In this document: positions 19,601 through 27,976 of the stretch, piece after piece
Numbering within the stretch: position 1 is the first letter of the stretch
Layout of the letters: the number at the start of each line of letters is the position of its first letter
DNA from: Bacteroidales bacterium UBA6248
GTDB lineage: Bacteria; Bacteroidota; Bacteroidia; Bacteroidales; Lentimicrobiaceae
NCBI GenBank assembly: GCA_002441345.1
Contig: DJVU01000082.1
Location: forward strand, 1 to 64,000
Length of the DNA stretch: 64,000 bases
Reading direction: 5' to 3'
Notes under the pieces: model-generated
The model's database searches: none
What the model saw: only the letters and a program-made list of their open reading frames with translations
Told to the model about the DNA's origin: nothing
Position numbers and translations under genes: made by a program

Positions 19601-20563
19601 GTTGCTGATGATTCGTGTTGCAGGCTCCCAGGTGGCACCTCCGTTAAACGAACGGGCCATGCCGATCGCATTTTCGTCGATTGGCCAGTTATCGTAAATA
19701 GCCCAAATGGCATAAACTTCTCCGAGAGGACCGGTATGGATGTTTACGCCCTGATTGTGGCTTCCTGCATTGATGGCCGAGCTTATATTTACCGAGGCTG
19801 ACCAGGTCAGACCCTGATCGGTGGATCGGCTGATCTCAATTTCCGTATCGTTGGCCCCGCCGAAATTTGTCCAGGCATCGTAAAGGTTGCCTTCGTAAGG
19901 ACTTGTAATGCTGTTGTCGATCCACATGTGGTTTTTGTCGAGTAGCGAACTGTACCCTCCCGGTGAAGGTGCTACAAGTACCGGTGTCCAGGTGTTCCCC
20001 TGGTCGGTTGAATAGGAAACACCCTGTCCGCCCGATGAATGTATGTACCCTACATAATACCATCCGTTGAGGCCGATGGCTGTAGTCGGGTCTCCGCTGT
20101 TCTGTCCGCCGGCGCCCTGCAGTTGCCCGTCCCAGTTGTCGCCGGAATCCTCCGACATAAAACTGTTTGCTCCGTAAACCGTAGTCATTGGCCTGTCGGT
20201 TGAATTATTCGAATTCAGAACCATCGCCGGATTGGCAGGATTCACGAAAATGGAGTTCTCGCTCTGAGTGGATGTGGCCGATGTTACCGGCACATCCGGA
20301 GAGTCATCCGTCATACTGCCCCTTCCGGTAAGTCTGCTGCTTTTGTATATCCCTACCGGAGCTTTGTGATCCTGTTCCACAGGTACAAGCCCCAGCGAAG
20401 CCATCCTTCTCCAGTAAGCCATATTGTCGATGCGCGAATCTGTCTTCAGTTTAACAGGTACGGGATCATCGGGCATGTACATCTGTTTTTTTGGCTTCTG
20501 GGCCGAAAGGGTGCCGGCTGTTATCACCAACACCAGCAGCATAGGAATGAGGCGTTGTTTCAC
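16640..20563 (-). CDS. Asp-box (BNR/sialidase-like) beta-propeller protein, T9SS cargo
   Basis: A 1,307-residue secreted protein with signal peptide (residues 1-21, cut after LSA). Residues about 95-510 carry six Asp-box motifs of the S-x-D-x-G-x-T-W type (S-E-D-S-G-D-N-W, S-T-D-Q-G-N-T-W, S-T-D-Q-G-L-T-W, S-F-N-G-G-A-T-W, S-Y-D-Q-G-A-T-W, S-G-D-G-G-D-T-W), which fits a six-bladed propeller like those of sialidases. I could not identify the sialidase Arg triad or Tyr/Glu nucleophile pair, so enzymatic activity is not claimed. Two CARDB-like modules, the jelly-roll-like module (about 740-875), two SprB-like Ig/PKD modules and further Ig-like domains follow, then a T9SS type A domain with V-Y-P-N-P-S-A-G. 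The gene follows the C25 gene by 99 bases and is probably the last gene of an operon. Confidence 0.8.
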   Translation of the reverse strand: MKQRLIPMLLVLVITAGTLSAQKPKKQMYMPDDPVPVKLKTDSRIDNMAYWRRMASLGLVPVEQDHKAPVGIYKSSRLTGRGSMTDDSPDVPVTSATSTQSENSIFVNPANPAMVLNSNNSTDRPMTTVYGANSFMSEDSGDNWDGQLQGAGGQNSGDPTTAIGLNGWYYVGYIHSSGGQGVSYSTDQGNTWTPVLVAPSPGGYSSLLDKNHMWIDNSITSPYEGNLYDAWTNFGGANDTEIEISRSTDQGLTWSASVNISSAINAGSHNQGVNIHTGPLGEVYAIWAIYDNWPIDENAIGMARSFNGGATWEPATRIISNIRGIRNSGTSKNMRVNAFPSMAVDISNGPNRGTIYVVWPNIGIPGINSGSDMDVYMIRSYDQGATWSAPVRVNQDPAGLGKQHYFPWVTCDPVNGNLSVVYYDDRAVGASQCEVYVSTSGDGGDTWEDMRVSDVSFTPSPIPNLAGGYFGDYLGIHSYDRWVYPVWTDNRTGHAMTYVSAFRSGPPPNQPWVIYHSNQINDAAGNGNTLFDFGETILLDISLENIGDQPASAVTATLTTENPYVVINDNAEFFGDISTGEVKTVAGAYSVTAAQDIPDAETIVFTITTTDANDSTFVSNFTLEAHAPSLQVLGMTINDAGGTANGRLDPGETAALNFLTFNPGDYTTNNVTANLTTTSPYLTITETGIELGDILPGQLNAVTATFEVTVSPETPIGHAAILNYTVTGDFVTVSKTFPSPVGLILEDWESGGFSQFDWAAAGSAPWVIATDQVYEGDNSVKSGAIGNNATSELKITYNVMNNDTISFFRKVSSEADYDFLKFYIGNTLVGQWSGEEDWEQVKFAVTPGEKTFRWVYSKDWYVIGGSDCAWVDYIIFPAPLQTTAYAGADAAVCAGESVFLNGSATNVATVAWSTQGDGTFEDAAQLSTFYFPGEQDISAGAVVLTLTVNGPEGQVISDGMNLSISSPATVSAGSDLEACQASLVSVSGIAENYTEVVWTTSGDGTFTNPSSLSTEYMPGTADSTAGMAVLTLTAFAASPCAEVSAETVLTLLPLPTATLQGDTSVCQGTSVFLEISLSGSPPWILEIEGYGSLTTPDPLTLLQITPETTSQYSVTSVSDANGCSASGTGVFSVNVNELPYVYLPADTLACANHTVALTAVTSEEVSYLWTPGGFTTQTILVDTTGTGIGTAVYSVLVTDVNQCSSEASVNLTFSPCTGTAQEFDAGFNVYPNPSAGIFGIRPGVAVDGLYELTIRDASGKIVHQANALQLKTGSVSTVNAAGLPPGNYLMQLKGEKGVHSLKLLIEK

Positions 20564-20662
20564 TTTTTTGGGTGTATTTGTTTATGTTTCAGTTTATTAA
20601 GGCAGTATAATGAAGTTCGCCGGCGTGAATGTTCCTGCTCTGGCGGTTTGCTTCATCCAGGC

Positions 20663-23600
20663 TTATCTTACAACCAGCTTAAGGGTTGTATTTATCGTTT
20701 CATTGCGAAGATTCAGCAGATAGAAGCCCGGCAAAATACCAGAAAGGTCGAGCAGTACTTCCGAATTGCCGCTTGCCTTTCCAAAATGTTTCAGCTCACG
20801 TCCGGCCAGATCGCAGAGTCGGAGTACCGCACTTCCTTTATAAGGCCCGGTAATAACTTTTGCCCGGTCAGAAGCCGGATTCGGGAATGCCATCAGCATG
20901 CCTGCACTGCTCCCGGTAAGCTCTGTTCCCACTCCGGTGTCAACGGGCGGAAATACAATGTAGTCGATCCAGGCAGCATCCGAACCGTTTGATACATACG
21001 TATCTTTTATGTATCTCCAGAGGAATGTCCGGTTGCCGGCAGTTACCGGGAAACTCACATGGTTCCAGTCGGTTTCACCCGACCACTGTCCAACCAGATC
21101 CGAATCAATGTAAAAGTGCAGGAAATCGTAATCTTCTTCCGAAGAAACCTTCACGTAGAATGATATCTGGTTGTCGGAAAGTACATTGTAAGTAACCGAC
21201 AGGTCTGTCTTCTGATTGTGGTTTATTTGTCCCGACCGGGCTGCAAAATTCATCTGGTAAGCATTGGAGTTGCTGATGGTCCAGGAAGCTGCTCCACCGT
21301 GAACCCAGGGGTGCATGCTGAAATCGCCCGATTCAAAATCTTCGAAAATAAGTCCGGCAGTAAATTGGTATTCCTGCTGCAGTATAATTTCAGGGGGACT
21401 GTTTTTAGTAACCGACAGAAGGAAGGTAAGAGGAGTGCCCTCGGGAACAGCGGATGAAACGCTGATGCCTGAGAAACTTACTGTTTCCTGCGTTTGGGCT
21501 GCTATCGCGATTTCGTTTACAATGCTTTGCGGAATGTTTACATACGTGCTGTTGCAGGTAAGCGTTGCGGTAAGCGGACTGCTGTTGCTGTGTCCCCTGT
21601 TGAGCAGCGTTACGTTAAGGTCGAAGGTCTCTCCGGGATCGGGGTTGCCGTTGTCGTTATCGGCCACTTCGGCACTTCCCGCTTCTATCTTCATGGCATA
21701 GGCCGTTAACTGAAATGCCGAAAGCCACGTTTCTCCGGCTGTTACCGCCAGTGTAAATTCGATTACGTGATTGTCGGGAACTTCATCGCTGAGTAAGAAT
21801 GTGAAGGCATTTTCTATAAGAACAGTCGCTCCTGCTGCAATATCCCCGTATTGCTGGGCGGAGTCGGTGATGCTGACATTGGGATCGTACGTGCTGAGAA
21901 CCGCACTTACATTTTCTGCATCCCCGAGCCCGGCATTATACAGGCCGACGTGCAACTGTATGGTTTCGCCGTAGTCGGCCAGTCCGTTGTTGTTTCCGGT
22001 TTCATCGTTGATGGTGTAAACATCGAAAAGCACATAGGGTGCGTTGCCGGCCGAAAATGTCAGGGGATAATATACCGGAAGGCAGTTGTATCCTGAGATT
22101 ACAAGTTGTGCTTCTCCCGGACTTGTCACCGGAGGGTCGATCACTACGGTAGCGATGCCATCGGTTCCGGTTATTCCCTTGCCGCACAAAACGCCGTTTT
22201 TCAGCAGGGCGGCGGTAAGTCCGGGTGCCGGATTGCCCAGTGTGGTTACGGTAACATCAAATTGCATTGTGCCGGTGGCAAGACTTGCAGGGTATGAGGC
22301 AGCGATGGGTATTGGCTCACCGGCCCACAGCTGCATTGCCGGATCGCCAAGTACGTTGCAGTCGTAAAAGCACCAGCGCAAAGCACCCTCTTCCCACTGC
22401 CCCGGCGCATTTACCCAGGGCGAAGTAGCGGCTTTCGATTCGGCATGAGCCTGACCTATCCGGCCGAGTTCGTCGGTAAACAAAGCATCGGTAAATTCGC
22501 GGTGCAGGTGAGCCGAAGGTCCTTCCGTTTGTCCTTCATTAAACCATCCGTACCTGGAATTTCCGATAAATGCTGCACCGAAATTGTCGATGCTTACTAT
22601 TTTTTCTGCAATGCAGTCGTTTACGTCGAATGCTCCGCAAATACAGCCATGGGTGTATATCACCGGGAAATTATGCAGAATGCCGTTTACTCCTGAAAAG
22701 TTCTGGTTAGTAATATCCCAGCTGTTAAGTTTCATAACATATGAATCGTTTGCGTGACCCGAATGGTGGATGTAGTTCCGACCCGCATTTATAGCATTCA
22801 TCAGCATGTATTTATCCCAGGTAACGTTTTCGTCATAAAGCCTTTCGATGTTCTGCGATTCGGGAATACCGGTAGTGGTATAGCCGTTGTCGTCGCGTGT
22901 GCCAATGAGCAGTTCCAGGTAATCCGAACCCCAGGTGTCGGGGTTGTAATACAGGTTTTCACCTGCCAGAAGAGGATTTCTTAGTTCTCCCAAAACCGGC
23001 TGGTTCTGGTAACGGGTGGTTTTATTCATCATGGCGGACAGTTCAGCAGCATTGCTGAACGACATACGCCCAACCGAAACTTCCGGCAGCAGATCGTCTT
23101 CTCCCGGCTCGCCCCAGCGATTGTCCCCGTCGGTGTTCCAGTTGCCGTCGAGCGCCGAATAATACAGGTCAGAAGGGATGTTGTTGTCCTCATAAACCGT
23201 GGAAGACTGAACGCTGCAGTAGAATCCGCGGAATGGAACGTGCTCCACATCTCCTCCCAGAACCACGTGTTCGATGCTGAACTGCTGATACTGCTGTTTG
23301 ATGTAATTGCGGATTTTTTCAGGCATATCTGAACCGCTGCCGTTTGCCTGAATAAACTCAGTGGTGGCAACCTGTGTTTTCATCCCTCTCGGAAGGTAAA
23401 GCTGGGCGTAGGCTTCAAAAGAAGGGGAGAAAGCCTGCGGTGTGATAACCAGAATCTGGTAGTCGTTCTGACTGGCAGCCGGTGAAGGGTAGCTCTGCGC
23501 TGAGCTCCGGTTTTGAATGTCTGCCTGCCGCTGAACAGCTCTGGCCGAAACAGGGGTTATGTTTTTCAAAGCCTCCCGGCCGCGTTTGCTTTCCCGGGTT

Positions 23601-24103
23601 TCGATGCGGACGGTTAGTTTGCTGTAGTAATGAACTTCTCCGGTAGCCGGTATGTAACTTAGCGGGGTGATGACCGTTTGTGCTATCCCGTAACCGTTGC
23701 GGTAATGGGTGCTCAACTGTCCGGAAGCTCTGGAAGGATGGGCTTTCGCTGAAGTATAAATTTCACCTTGAACTGGTCCGGCCGAAAATCCGGGATCGGA
23801 ATAAGGGCGTGCAAAGCCTGCCGGTGCCAGACTGAACCTTCCCGGAATCAGGGTCTCGCCTTCCTTGTCGATGGTGATGGCGATAGCCTCGTGCCCCGGA
23901 GGAATCAGAAGACTGACATCCTGGTATGGAAGCAGAGGCTCGCCGGGTTTCCCGTGAAGCTGTGTTCCAGGGAAGGTTATCAGCTGATGCCGGCCGTGGA
24001 TCACAATCTCCGGTTTGGCAAAGGTAAAGGTGTATTCCGTCGTTTGTGCAAACGATAATCCTCCGATGGTTATGCTCAGAAGAATCAGCAGTAGTTTTTT
24101 CAT
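20663..24103 (-). CDS. Gingipain-like C25 cysteine peptidase, T9SS cargo
   Basis: A 1,146-residue protein with signal peptide (1-19), an N-terminal prodomain (about 20-210), and a C25 domain (about 213-600). Catalytic residues are His450 in H-H-S-G-H-A-N-D and Cys487 in Y-T-H-G-C-I-C-G-A-F, with C-x-x-G-x-F matching gingipains. An aspartate- and glycine-rich loop at about 319-338 could bind calcium. Two CARDB-like modules with D-x-x-G-N-x-N-G-x-A/P-D-x-G-E signatures, a jelly-roll-like module (about 915-1054) and a T9SS type A domain (A-F-P-N-P-A-S-D) complete it. It starts 67 bases after the M14 carboxypeptidase gene and ends 99 bases before the Asp-box gene, all on the same strand, so the three are likely one transcript supplying an endopeptidase, a carboxypeptidase and a binding or glycan-active partner to the cell surface. 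Confidence 0.88.
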   Translation of the reverse strand: MKKLLLILLSITIGGLSFAQTTEYTFTFAKPEIVIHGRHQLITFPGTQLHGKPGEPLLPYQDVSLLIPPGHEAIAITIDKEGETLIPGRFSLAPAGFARPYSDPGFSAGPVQGEIYTSAKAHPSRASGQLSTHYRNGYGIAQTVITPLSYIPATGEVHYYSKLTVRIETRESKRGREALKNITPVSARAVQRQADIQNRSSAQSYPSPAASQNDYQILVITPQAFSPSFEAYAQLYLPRGMKTQVATTEFIQANGSGSDMPEKIRNYIKQQYQQFSIEHVVLGGDVEHVPFRGFYCSVQSSTVYEDNNIPSDLYYSALDGNWNTDGDNRWGEPGEDDLLPEVSVGRMSFSNAAELSAMMNKTTRYQNQPVLGELRNPLLAGENLYYNPDTWGSDYLELLIGTRDDNGYTTTGIPESQNIERLYDENVTWDKYMLMNAINAGRNYIHHSGHANDSYVMKLNSWDITNQNFSGVNGILHNFPVIYTHGCICGAFDVNDCIAEKIVSIDNFGAAFIGNSRYGWFNEGQTEGPSAHLHREFTDALFTDELGRIGQAHAESKAATSPWVNAPGQWEEGALRWCFYDCNVLGDPAMQLWAGEPIPIAASYPASLATGTMQFDVTVTTLGNPAPGLTAALLKNGVLCGKGITGTDGIATVVIDPPVTSPGEAQLVISGYNCLPVYYPLTFSAGNAPYVLFDVYTINDETGNNNGLADYGETIQLHVGLYNAGLGDAENVSAVLSTYDPNVSITDSAQQYGDIAAGATVLIENAFTFLLSDEVPDNHVIEFTLAVTAGETWLSAFQLTAYAMKIEAGSAEVADNDNGNPDPGETFDLNVTLLNRGHSNSSPLTATLTCNSTYVNIPQSIVNEIAIAAQTQETVSFSGISVSSAVPEGTPLTFLLSVTKNSPPEIILQQEYQFTAGLIFEDFESGDFSMHPWVHGGAASWTISNSNAYQMNFAARSGQINHNQKTDLSVTYNVLSDNQISFYVKVSSEEDYDFLHFYIDSDLVGQWSGETDWNHVSFPVTAGNRTFLWRYIKDTYVSNGSDAAWIDYIVFPPVDTGVGTELTGSSAGMLMAFPNPASDRAKVITGPYKGSAVLRLCDLAGRELKHFGKASGNSEVLLDLSGILPGFYLLNLRNETINTTLKLVVR

Positions 24104-24170
24104 GGGGTGTTCTTACTTCGGCGAAAGCCTTAAAATGGTTGGTAATGAAGAGGTTTTATTAAAAGTACCG

Positions 24171-26435
24171 TTACCGGATGATTATCAGCTTTTGTGTTGT
24201 GACGCTGCCGTCGGGGTACTTCATATTGAGCAGGTAAATACCCGGATTGTATGGTGAAAGGTCAAGGACTATGGTATCGGCACCGTCGCGACGAAGTCGG
24301 GCTATTATTCTTCCCGAAAGATCGGTGAGTATCAATGTAGCATCTGCCGTCAGCTTCGGAAGCAGCAAAACGGTGCTGTTACCGGCAGGATTGGGCATAA
24401 TGCACGGCATGGCCGGTTCTCCCGGGTTTGCCCGTTCCAGCATATCAAGGTACAAATTGTGATTCGTGGTGTCGCCGGATGCAACGTAAACCGTATCGCA
24501 TTTGTAGAAGTTTTCACTCTGTTTTTCGGCACACAATTTCACATAACCGGTATCGGCCTGAATCCGGTACCGGCCTGCGTTATCCGAAAAAGTGGTATAG
24601 ATGCCGGTATAGACTTCTGCATCTGCAACGGGCTCAAATAGCGGAAATGGTGAATAAACAATTCCTTCAATCCAGCCGGTTGTGTCGGGTGGGGGAGGAG
24701 CGGGAATCATTGCTTCCAGGGCATCCAGGTCGAATCCTGCATCGCTCACCTGGGCCGTTCCGTCGCCGTCGTCGGTAATCTTAAAGTACTGGGCTTCGGG
24801 CAGTCCGCCAGATGCCAGGTCGAAGGATATGGTGCCTGTACCTGAACCCAGCAGAACCCAGGGGCCATCCATGCTGCTTCCCGCAAACACCTGATAGCCT
24901 TCGGGTGTGGCATCGTTTTCATGAACGGTAATGTCGGCTCCTTCTGCATCGGCAACGGGAGTGCCCATGTCGAGTACCACCCATCCGTATCTTCCAATGG
25001 AATAGCGGACGTTGTCGGGCGGGCCCGTTGCGGCAGGGGTAAAGCCCTCATCCGCCGGGTTGTTGCCGGGGATGCGGCAGCTGATGATCCTGCGTGCATA
25101 ATGTGAGGGAGCAGGCTGCAATACAAAATCGACCGTTGCAACGCTGCGGTCGGTAACCGGAACACTGTACTCTGTTGCCGGTTCATACCCGTTGGCAATT
25201 ACCTTTATGTTGTACTGACCCGGAACCAGAAATTTATGGAAATCGCCTGCCACAGGATCGTTGTGTACAGGGAACATATTATTGACATAAATGGTGGCGG
25301 GAACCGGCTCTCCGGTATTTGCATCCGTTACGGTTCCGCGTATGCCGTACCCTGAATATTCAACCATCTCGAGCATGGACTGTTTGTTTTTCAGATAGTA
25401 GGGTACAATCTGGGATGCAGGCGGTTGTTTGCTGAGAGAAATTTCAACCGACCAGCTTATGGCGCCGAGGGCACCGTAGCCAAAGTCTTTGGTACTTCCG
25501 TTGATGGCATACATTCCTGTAAAGCCCTGCCCGTAAGGAATGGATGTATATCCCGAAACCGCCGCATACCGGGAGGCCAGGAAGTTGTGCTGGGCGGCGT
25601 CGGGAGTTGGTGCCTGGCGGTAACTCCAGGGATAGCTGATGTATTCGGTTCCGCTGTGATAACTGAGGTGCATCACAAACTGGTTTTCGGTCATGATCTT
25701 TCGCAAGGCCTTTGTTTCCGGTTGCGAAAAGGCGGAGGGACTATTCCCTTCGGCATTCCACATGTAGCCGCAGTCGCGGTTTATGTCGACCCAGGCCTGG
25801 TTATACCTGGTCATATTGTTACGGCCGTAAGGGTTGAGACAGTAAATAATGAAGATTTCACGCTCGTTTATCAGCCCTGTGATGTATGGATCGTTGTTGT
25901 ACCCCAGACAAAGGTCGCGCGCAAAACGGATCATATTTTCGGGGCCCCCAACCTCATCGCCGTGAATTCCGCCGTCGAACAGAATTTCAGGCTCGTTTTC
26001 ATCTTCTCCGACATTGTCGCTTATCTTGAGAACGTATATATTGCTGAAGCCGGTTGCGATGCCGATAATCTCCCGGGAACATATTTCGGGGAAGTTGGTT
26101 GCCAGACTGTCGGCGATCTCATCGAGTTCGGAAACCGTGTAATATCCTGAAGGTACACCCCTTGATCCAAAGGATGCAGACCAGGCATTCAGGTTTTCAA
26201 TTTCAACCTCGTAAGGGATTCCTTTACCGGATAGCTGCCTGAGTTCGTCCGGAGTGATGTAGCATCTCAGGAATCCGTTTCCCTGCTCAGCATCGGTTCC
26301 CATGCTCCGGATTAAATCATAATGCGATGGTTCAGAAGGGAATACTACTACCTGCATTTGGTTTTCCAGCCATGGAGTTTGTGCATCTGCAAAACTAGCC
26401 AGAATTAAGAATGCCGGAATTAGGAGCCATTTCAT
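24171..26435 (-). CDS. M14 zinc carboxypeptidase with T9SS sorting domain
   Basis: A 754-residue protein with signal peptide (1-18). The M14 domain (about 95-360) shows the zinc motif His158-x-x-Glu161 in G-G-I-H-G-D-E-V, the third zinc ligand His260 in S-Y-H-S-G-T-E-Y, substrate-binding N-P-x-G-R (201-205), D-I-N-R-D (217-221) and catalytic Glu331 in S-W-S-V-E-I-S. It is followed by a carboxypeptidase-regulatory-like (transthyretin-fold) domain (about 368-450), a discoidin or galactose-binding-like region (about 460-580), a second regulatory-like domain (about 590-670) and a T9SS type A sorting domain. It should release C-terminal residues from peptides outside the cell. It is the first gene of a probable operon with the C25 peptidase and the Asp-box protein. 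Confidence 0.9.
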   Translation of the reverse strand: MKWLLIPAFLILASFADAQTPWLENQMQVVVFPSEPSHYDLIRSMGTDAEQGNGFLRCYITPDELRQLSGKGIPYEVEIENLNAWSASFGSRGVPSGYYTVSELDEIADSLATNFPEICSREIIGIATGFSNIYVLKISDNVGEDENEPEILFDGGIHGDEVGGPENMIRFARDLCLGYNNDPYITGLINEREIFIIYCLNPYGRNNMTRYNQAWVDINRDCGYMWNAEGNSPSAFSQPETKALRKIMTENQFVMHLSYHSGTEYISYPWSYRQAPTPDAAQHNFLASRYAAVSGYTSIPYGQGFTGMYAINGSTKDFGYGALGAISWSVEISLSKQPPASQIVPYYLKNKQSMLEMVEYSGYGIRGTVTDANTGEPVPATIYVNNMFPVHNDPVAGDFHKFLVPGQYNIKVIANGYEPATEYSVPVTDRSVATVDFVLQPAPSHYARRIISCRIPGNNPADEGFTPAATGPPDNVRYSIGRYGWVVLDMGTPVADAEGADITVHENDATPEGYQVFAGSSMDGPWVLLGSGTGTISFDLASGGLPEAQYFKITDDGDGTAQVSDAGFDLDALEAMIPAPPPPDTTGWIEGIVYSPFPLFEPVADAEVYTGIYTTFSDNAGRYRIQADTGYVKLCAEKQSENFYKCDTVYVASGDTTNHNLYLDMLERANPGEPAMPCIMPNPAGNSTVLLLPKLTADATLILTDLSGRIIARLRRDGADTIVLDLSPYNPGIYLLNMKYPDGSVTTQKLIIIR

Positions 26436-26541
26436 ATGAATCCGGATTAAATAAAAAGCCTGGAATTGGACGCAGTAAACCTATAAAAAAATCGTATTGC
26501 TGTGACACTTTTTTACTACAGGTTTTTCACCGGTAAAAAAA

Positions 26542-26580
26542 GAGGCTGATTTGATTTTTTTCGGAAATCAAATCAGCCTC
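26542..26580 (-). terminator. Strong Rho-independent terminator of ROK gene
   Basis: A 16-bp perfect stem (GAGGCTGATTTGATTT and complement) with a 7-base loop, followed on the minus strand by seven T (26535-26541). It lies 56 bases past the stop of the ROK gene and separates it from the M14 operon. Confidence 0.92.
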
Positions 26581-26635
26581 TTAAAAGGCTCAGTCAGGAA
26601 AATTCAGTCGCCGGTTTCGCGGATATATGGTTTGA

Positions 26636-27739
26636 TCATGCGTCGAGTCTGGCGAGGGCATAGGCATAGGCTCCGACCGAGACAGCTCTTGATGTTCCCA
26701 GCCTGCTGATGCCAACACCGATTCGTTTCATGGGGTCATATTTTATTCGTCTGTTGGAGAACGGAACTTTTATTTCGCGGGTATCTCCCTCATAGAAAAG
26801 GTTGAATTCTCTTTCATCCTCCAGGTTAAAGGCTTTTATTTCCATACGATCGAGTGCAGTTCCAACCATGGTTGTTAAGTTGGTATTCATTTCATCTACC
26901 AGTCGCTGCAAAAACAAGGGGTGAGCGCCTGCCAGTCCGCCCCCTATAACAACGAGTCCGTCGATCAGGGTTACAGCGTTGGCGATGGAATCGCCGGCAA
27001 CTTCGGCCATGCGGTGAAATGCCATGATGGCAGCTTCCTTATTGCCTTCCCTGAGTCCCATCCCAATTTCAAAAATTTCGCGGGGTTCCGGACACTGGTT
27101 AAAATCGAGGCCGGTTTCGCGGCAATAGATTCGGCGTATGCCGCGTATGCTGACGTTTTCTTCAACGCTTGCATTGGTATGCAGCTTGTTGCGCATGCGG
27201 TTGATCTCTCCCTGTGCCGAATTGTCGCCCATAAACAGCTGCCCCCTGCTTACGATTCCGCCTCCATAACCGGTTCCAAAGGTGACTCCCAGCAGGTTCT
27301 GATAGTTTTTGGGGCTGGCACTGCTCCGGATGCGCTCGTTGATCTCGGGCAGCAGACCGGCTATGGCTTCACCGTAAGCAAACAGATCGCCGTCGTTGTT
27401 GATGAAAACCGGAATGCCGAACTTCTCCTCGAGCATAGGGCCAAGTGCTACCCCTCCCCTGAACGTGGGAAGATTCTCAAGGTCGCCAATAATCCCGAGT
27501 TCGTATTCGGCAGGCCCGGGAAAACAGAAGCTGATGGCAACGGGATTGACGTTCAGCTTCGATTTCACCTCGTTAAATCCCTGGATAATCTTGTTCAGGA
27601 CAATCTCGAGCGTGCTGCCCTCCGCCGGAATGCGAATGGGTTCGATGATTTCTTCCTCGGACTGAACTGCCGAGAAAACAAAATTTGTTCCCCCTGCATC
27701 GAGGGTCATAACAATGCGTTTGTCGTTGTTATATCGCAT
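26636..27739 (-). CDS. ROK-family sugar kinase-like protein
   Basis: A 367-residue cytoplasmic protein. The N-terminal phosphate-binding motif D-A-G-G-T-N is at 14-19, the catalytic Asp is probably Asp116 in I-N-N-D-G-D, and G-T-G-Y-G-G-G is at 155-161. These are ROK hallmarks (glucokinase, N-acetylmannosamine kinase, fructokinase). The usual ROK zinc-binding signature (G-H followed by C-x-C-G-x-x-G-C) is absent: the matching region reads A-Q-G-E-I-N-R and E-E-N-V-S-I-R-G. An insertion near the C-terminus (E-G-D-T-R-E-I-K) is also not typical. The sugar substrate cannot be told from sequence. The gene stands alone between its own promoter and a strong terminator. There is no helix-turn-helix, so it is an enzyme-type ROK and not a repressor. 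Confidence 0.82.
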   Translation of the reverse strand: MRYNNDKRIVMTLDAGGTNFVFSAVQSEEEIIEPIRIPAEGSTLEIVLNKIIQGFNEVKSKLNVNPVAISFCFPGPAEYELGIIGDLENLPTFRGGVALGPMLEEKFGIPVFINNDGDLFAYGEAIAGLLPEINERIRSSASPKNYQNLLGVTFGTGYGGGIVSRGQLFMGDNSAQGEINRMRNKLHTNASVEENVSIRGIRRIYCRETGLDFNQCPEPREIFEIGMGLREGNKEAAIMAFHRMAEVAGDSIANAVTLIDGLVVIGGGLAGAHPLFLQRLVDEMNTNLTTMVGTALDRMEIKAFNLEDEREFNLFYEGDTREIKVPFSNRRIKYDPMKRIGVGISRLGTSRAVSVGAYAYALARLDA

Positions 27740-27844
27740 AGAATCGCAGTTTTTGCTGAATTACTAATGAAGGAATTCTCTGGCTTAGTGTACGGTTTAC
27801 ACCCTCATTCCCTGCTGCGAATGTACAACATCAGGGGTGATTTT

Positions 27845-27873
27845 CAAACATAAATATCCCGTTTTCTGTCAAA
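27845..27873 (-). promoter_or_regulatory. Promoter of ROK kinase gene
   Basis: On the minus strand, TTTG (27873-27870), 17 bases, then TATGTTTG (27852-27845): a full Bacteroidota -33/-7 pair. The predicted start of transcription is near 27838, giving a leader of about 100 bases. Confidence 0.55.
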
Positions 27874-27911
27874 AGCAGCGCCTTTTTTGCACATAAATCA
27901 CCCGGTGGCAG

Positions 27912-27942
27912 GCAGGATGCTCCTGCTTCCCTTGTAGGGAAG
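27912..27942 (-). other. Tandem small hairpins downstream of coiled-coil gene
   Basis: Two adjacent inverted repeats: CTTCCCT-TGT-AGGGAAG (27926-27942) and GCAGGA-TGC-TCCTGC (27912-27926), 35 bases past the stop of the coiled-coil gene. There is no T run, so these may be a weak terminator or mRNA 3' structure. Confidence 0.35.
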
Positions 27943-27976
27943 ATGCCGGAATTAATAAAGATTATAGGCCGGAGAG

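Noticed and set aside
16640..20563. Calling the Asp-box protein an active sialidase
   Set aside because: Asp boxes alone define the propeller fold. The Arg triad and Tyr/Glu catalytic residues could not be placed, so only the fold is claimed.
25425..26150. Plus-strand reading frame of 241 codons inside the M14 gene
   Set aside because: It is antisense to conserved zinc-site coding sequence and has no identifiable domain. It is typical of shadow frames in this GC range.
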